A stretch of DNA of 14,168 bases from contig URVR01000026.1 in the NCBI GenBank assembly GCA_900551355.1, positions 1 through 14,168 of the forward strand, in the 5' to 3' direction. The stretch is from an uncultured Eubacteriales bacterium (lineage in GTDB: Bacteria > Bacillota > Clostridia > Oscillospirales > Oscillospiraceae). Below, one piece after another: positions 14,144 to 14,168 of the stretch. The translations under genes were made by a program, and so were the position numbers. Within the stretch, counting starts at the first letter, position 1. The number at the start of each line of letters is the position of its first letter. Under the pieces are notes generated by a model. That model made no database searches, was not told the origin of the DNA, and saw only the letters and a program-made list of their open reading frames with translations.

Positions 14144-14168
14144 CTGTCTCTTATACACATCTCCGAGC
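14144..14168. other. Nextera transposase adapter sequence (assembly artefact)
   Basis: CTGTCTCTTATACACATCT (14144-14162) is the Tn5 mosaic end used in Nextera libraries. It is followed by CCGAGC, the start of the Read 2 adapter. Translated it yields the well-known false N-terminus MCIRDR (frame of aroA) and MYKRQ (another frame). It is not part of the genome. Confidence 0.97.

Noticed and set aside
13958..14158. Small minus-strand frame starting MYKRQ
   Set aside because: Its start is also adapter and it overlaps aroA out of frame.
14144..14160. ATG 14160 as the aroA start
   Set aside because: These bases are Nextera adapter; the residues MCIRDR are an artefact.

Overview
The window looks like a contig from a Gram-positive gut anaerobe of the Clostridia (Bacillota), most likely an Oscillospiraceae-type organism. 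This rests on the GC-rich chromosomal genes, strong GGAGG ribosome binding sites, a VanG-type vancomycin resistance operon and mobile-element genes typical of gut Clostridia. The genus is an inference. The right end is not biological: positions 14144-14168 are Nextera transposase adapter, so the last gene is cut there. The left end cuts another gene.

Region 1 (1-3473) is accessory DNA, more AT-rich by eye than the rest. A leftward RepA/AAA_25-type ATPase (partial) is preceded by a possible leader ORF and hairpin. Diverging from it are a DUF6076-like protein with a cysteine cluster and a C-terminal AT-hook, and an overlapping sigma-70-family factor. These resemble the cargo or maintenance modules of integrative elements. 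No integrase, relaxase or attachment site is visible.

Region 2 (3474-9600) is a compact vanG-type operon: vanR, vanS, vanG (D-Ala:D-Ser ligase), vanXY (D,D-dipeptidase/carboxypeptidase) and vanT (membrane serine racemase). VanT supplies D-Ser, VanG makes D-Ala-D-Ser, VanXY removes D-Ala-D-Ala precursors, and VanRS controls expression. vanU, vanY and vanW are absent. vanRS has its own extended -10 promoter. The vanS-vanG gap holds three 11-bp phased direct repeats (candidate VanR operator) and a strong terminator-like hairpin just before the vanG ribosome binding site.

Region 3 (9601-10175) is non-coding and dominated by a 477-bp palindromic element, 9652-10128. It has inverted terminal arms and several perfect hairpins; one hairpin pair differs by paired compensatory changes.

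Region 4 (10176-14143, minus strand) is a GC-rich chromosomal shikimate operon transcribed leftward: aroA (partial), aroC fused to a chorismate mutase domain, aroK, aroQ and aroE. Every junction overlaps by 4-8 bases, and a terminator follows aroE. aroA carries a low-GC in-frame insertion of about 30 codons. The strongest points for a second look are the AroC-chorismate mutase fusion, the palindromic element, the vanG leader region and the aroA insertion. I see no clearly new multi-gene system.
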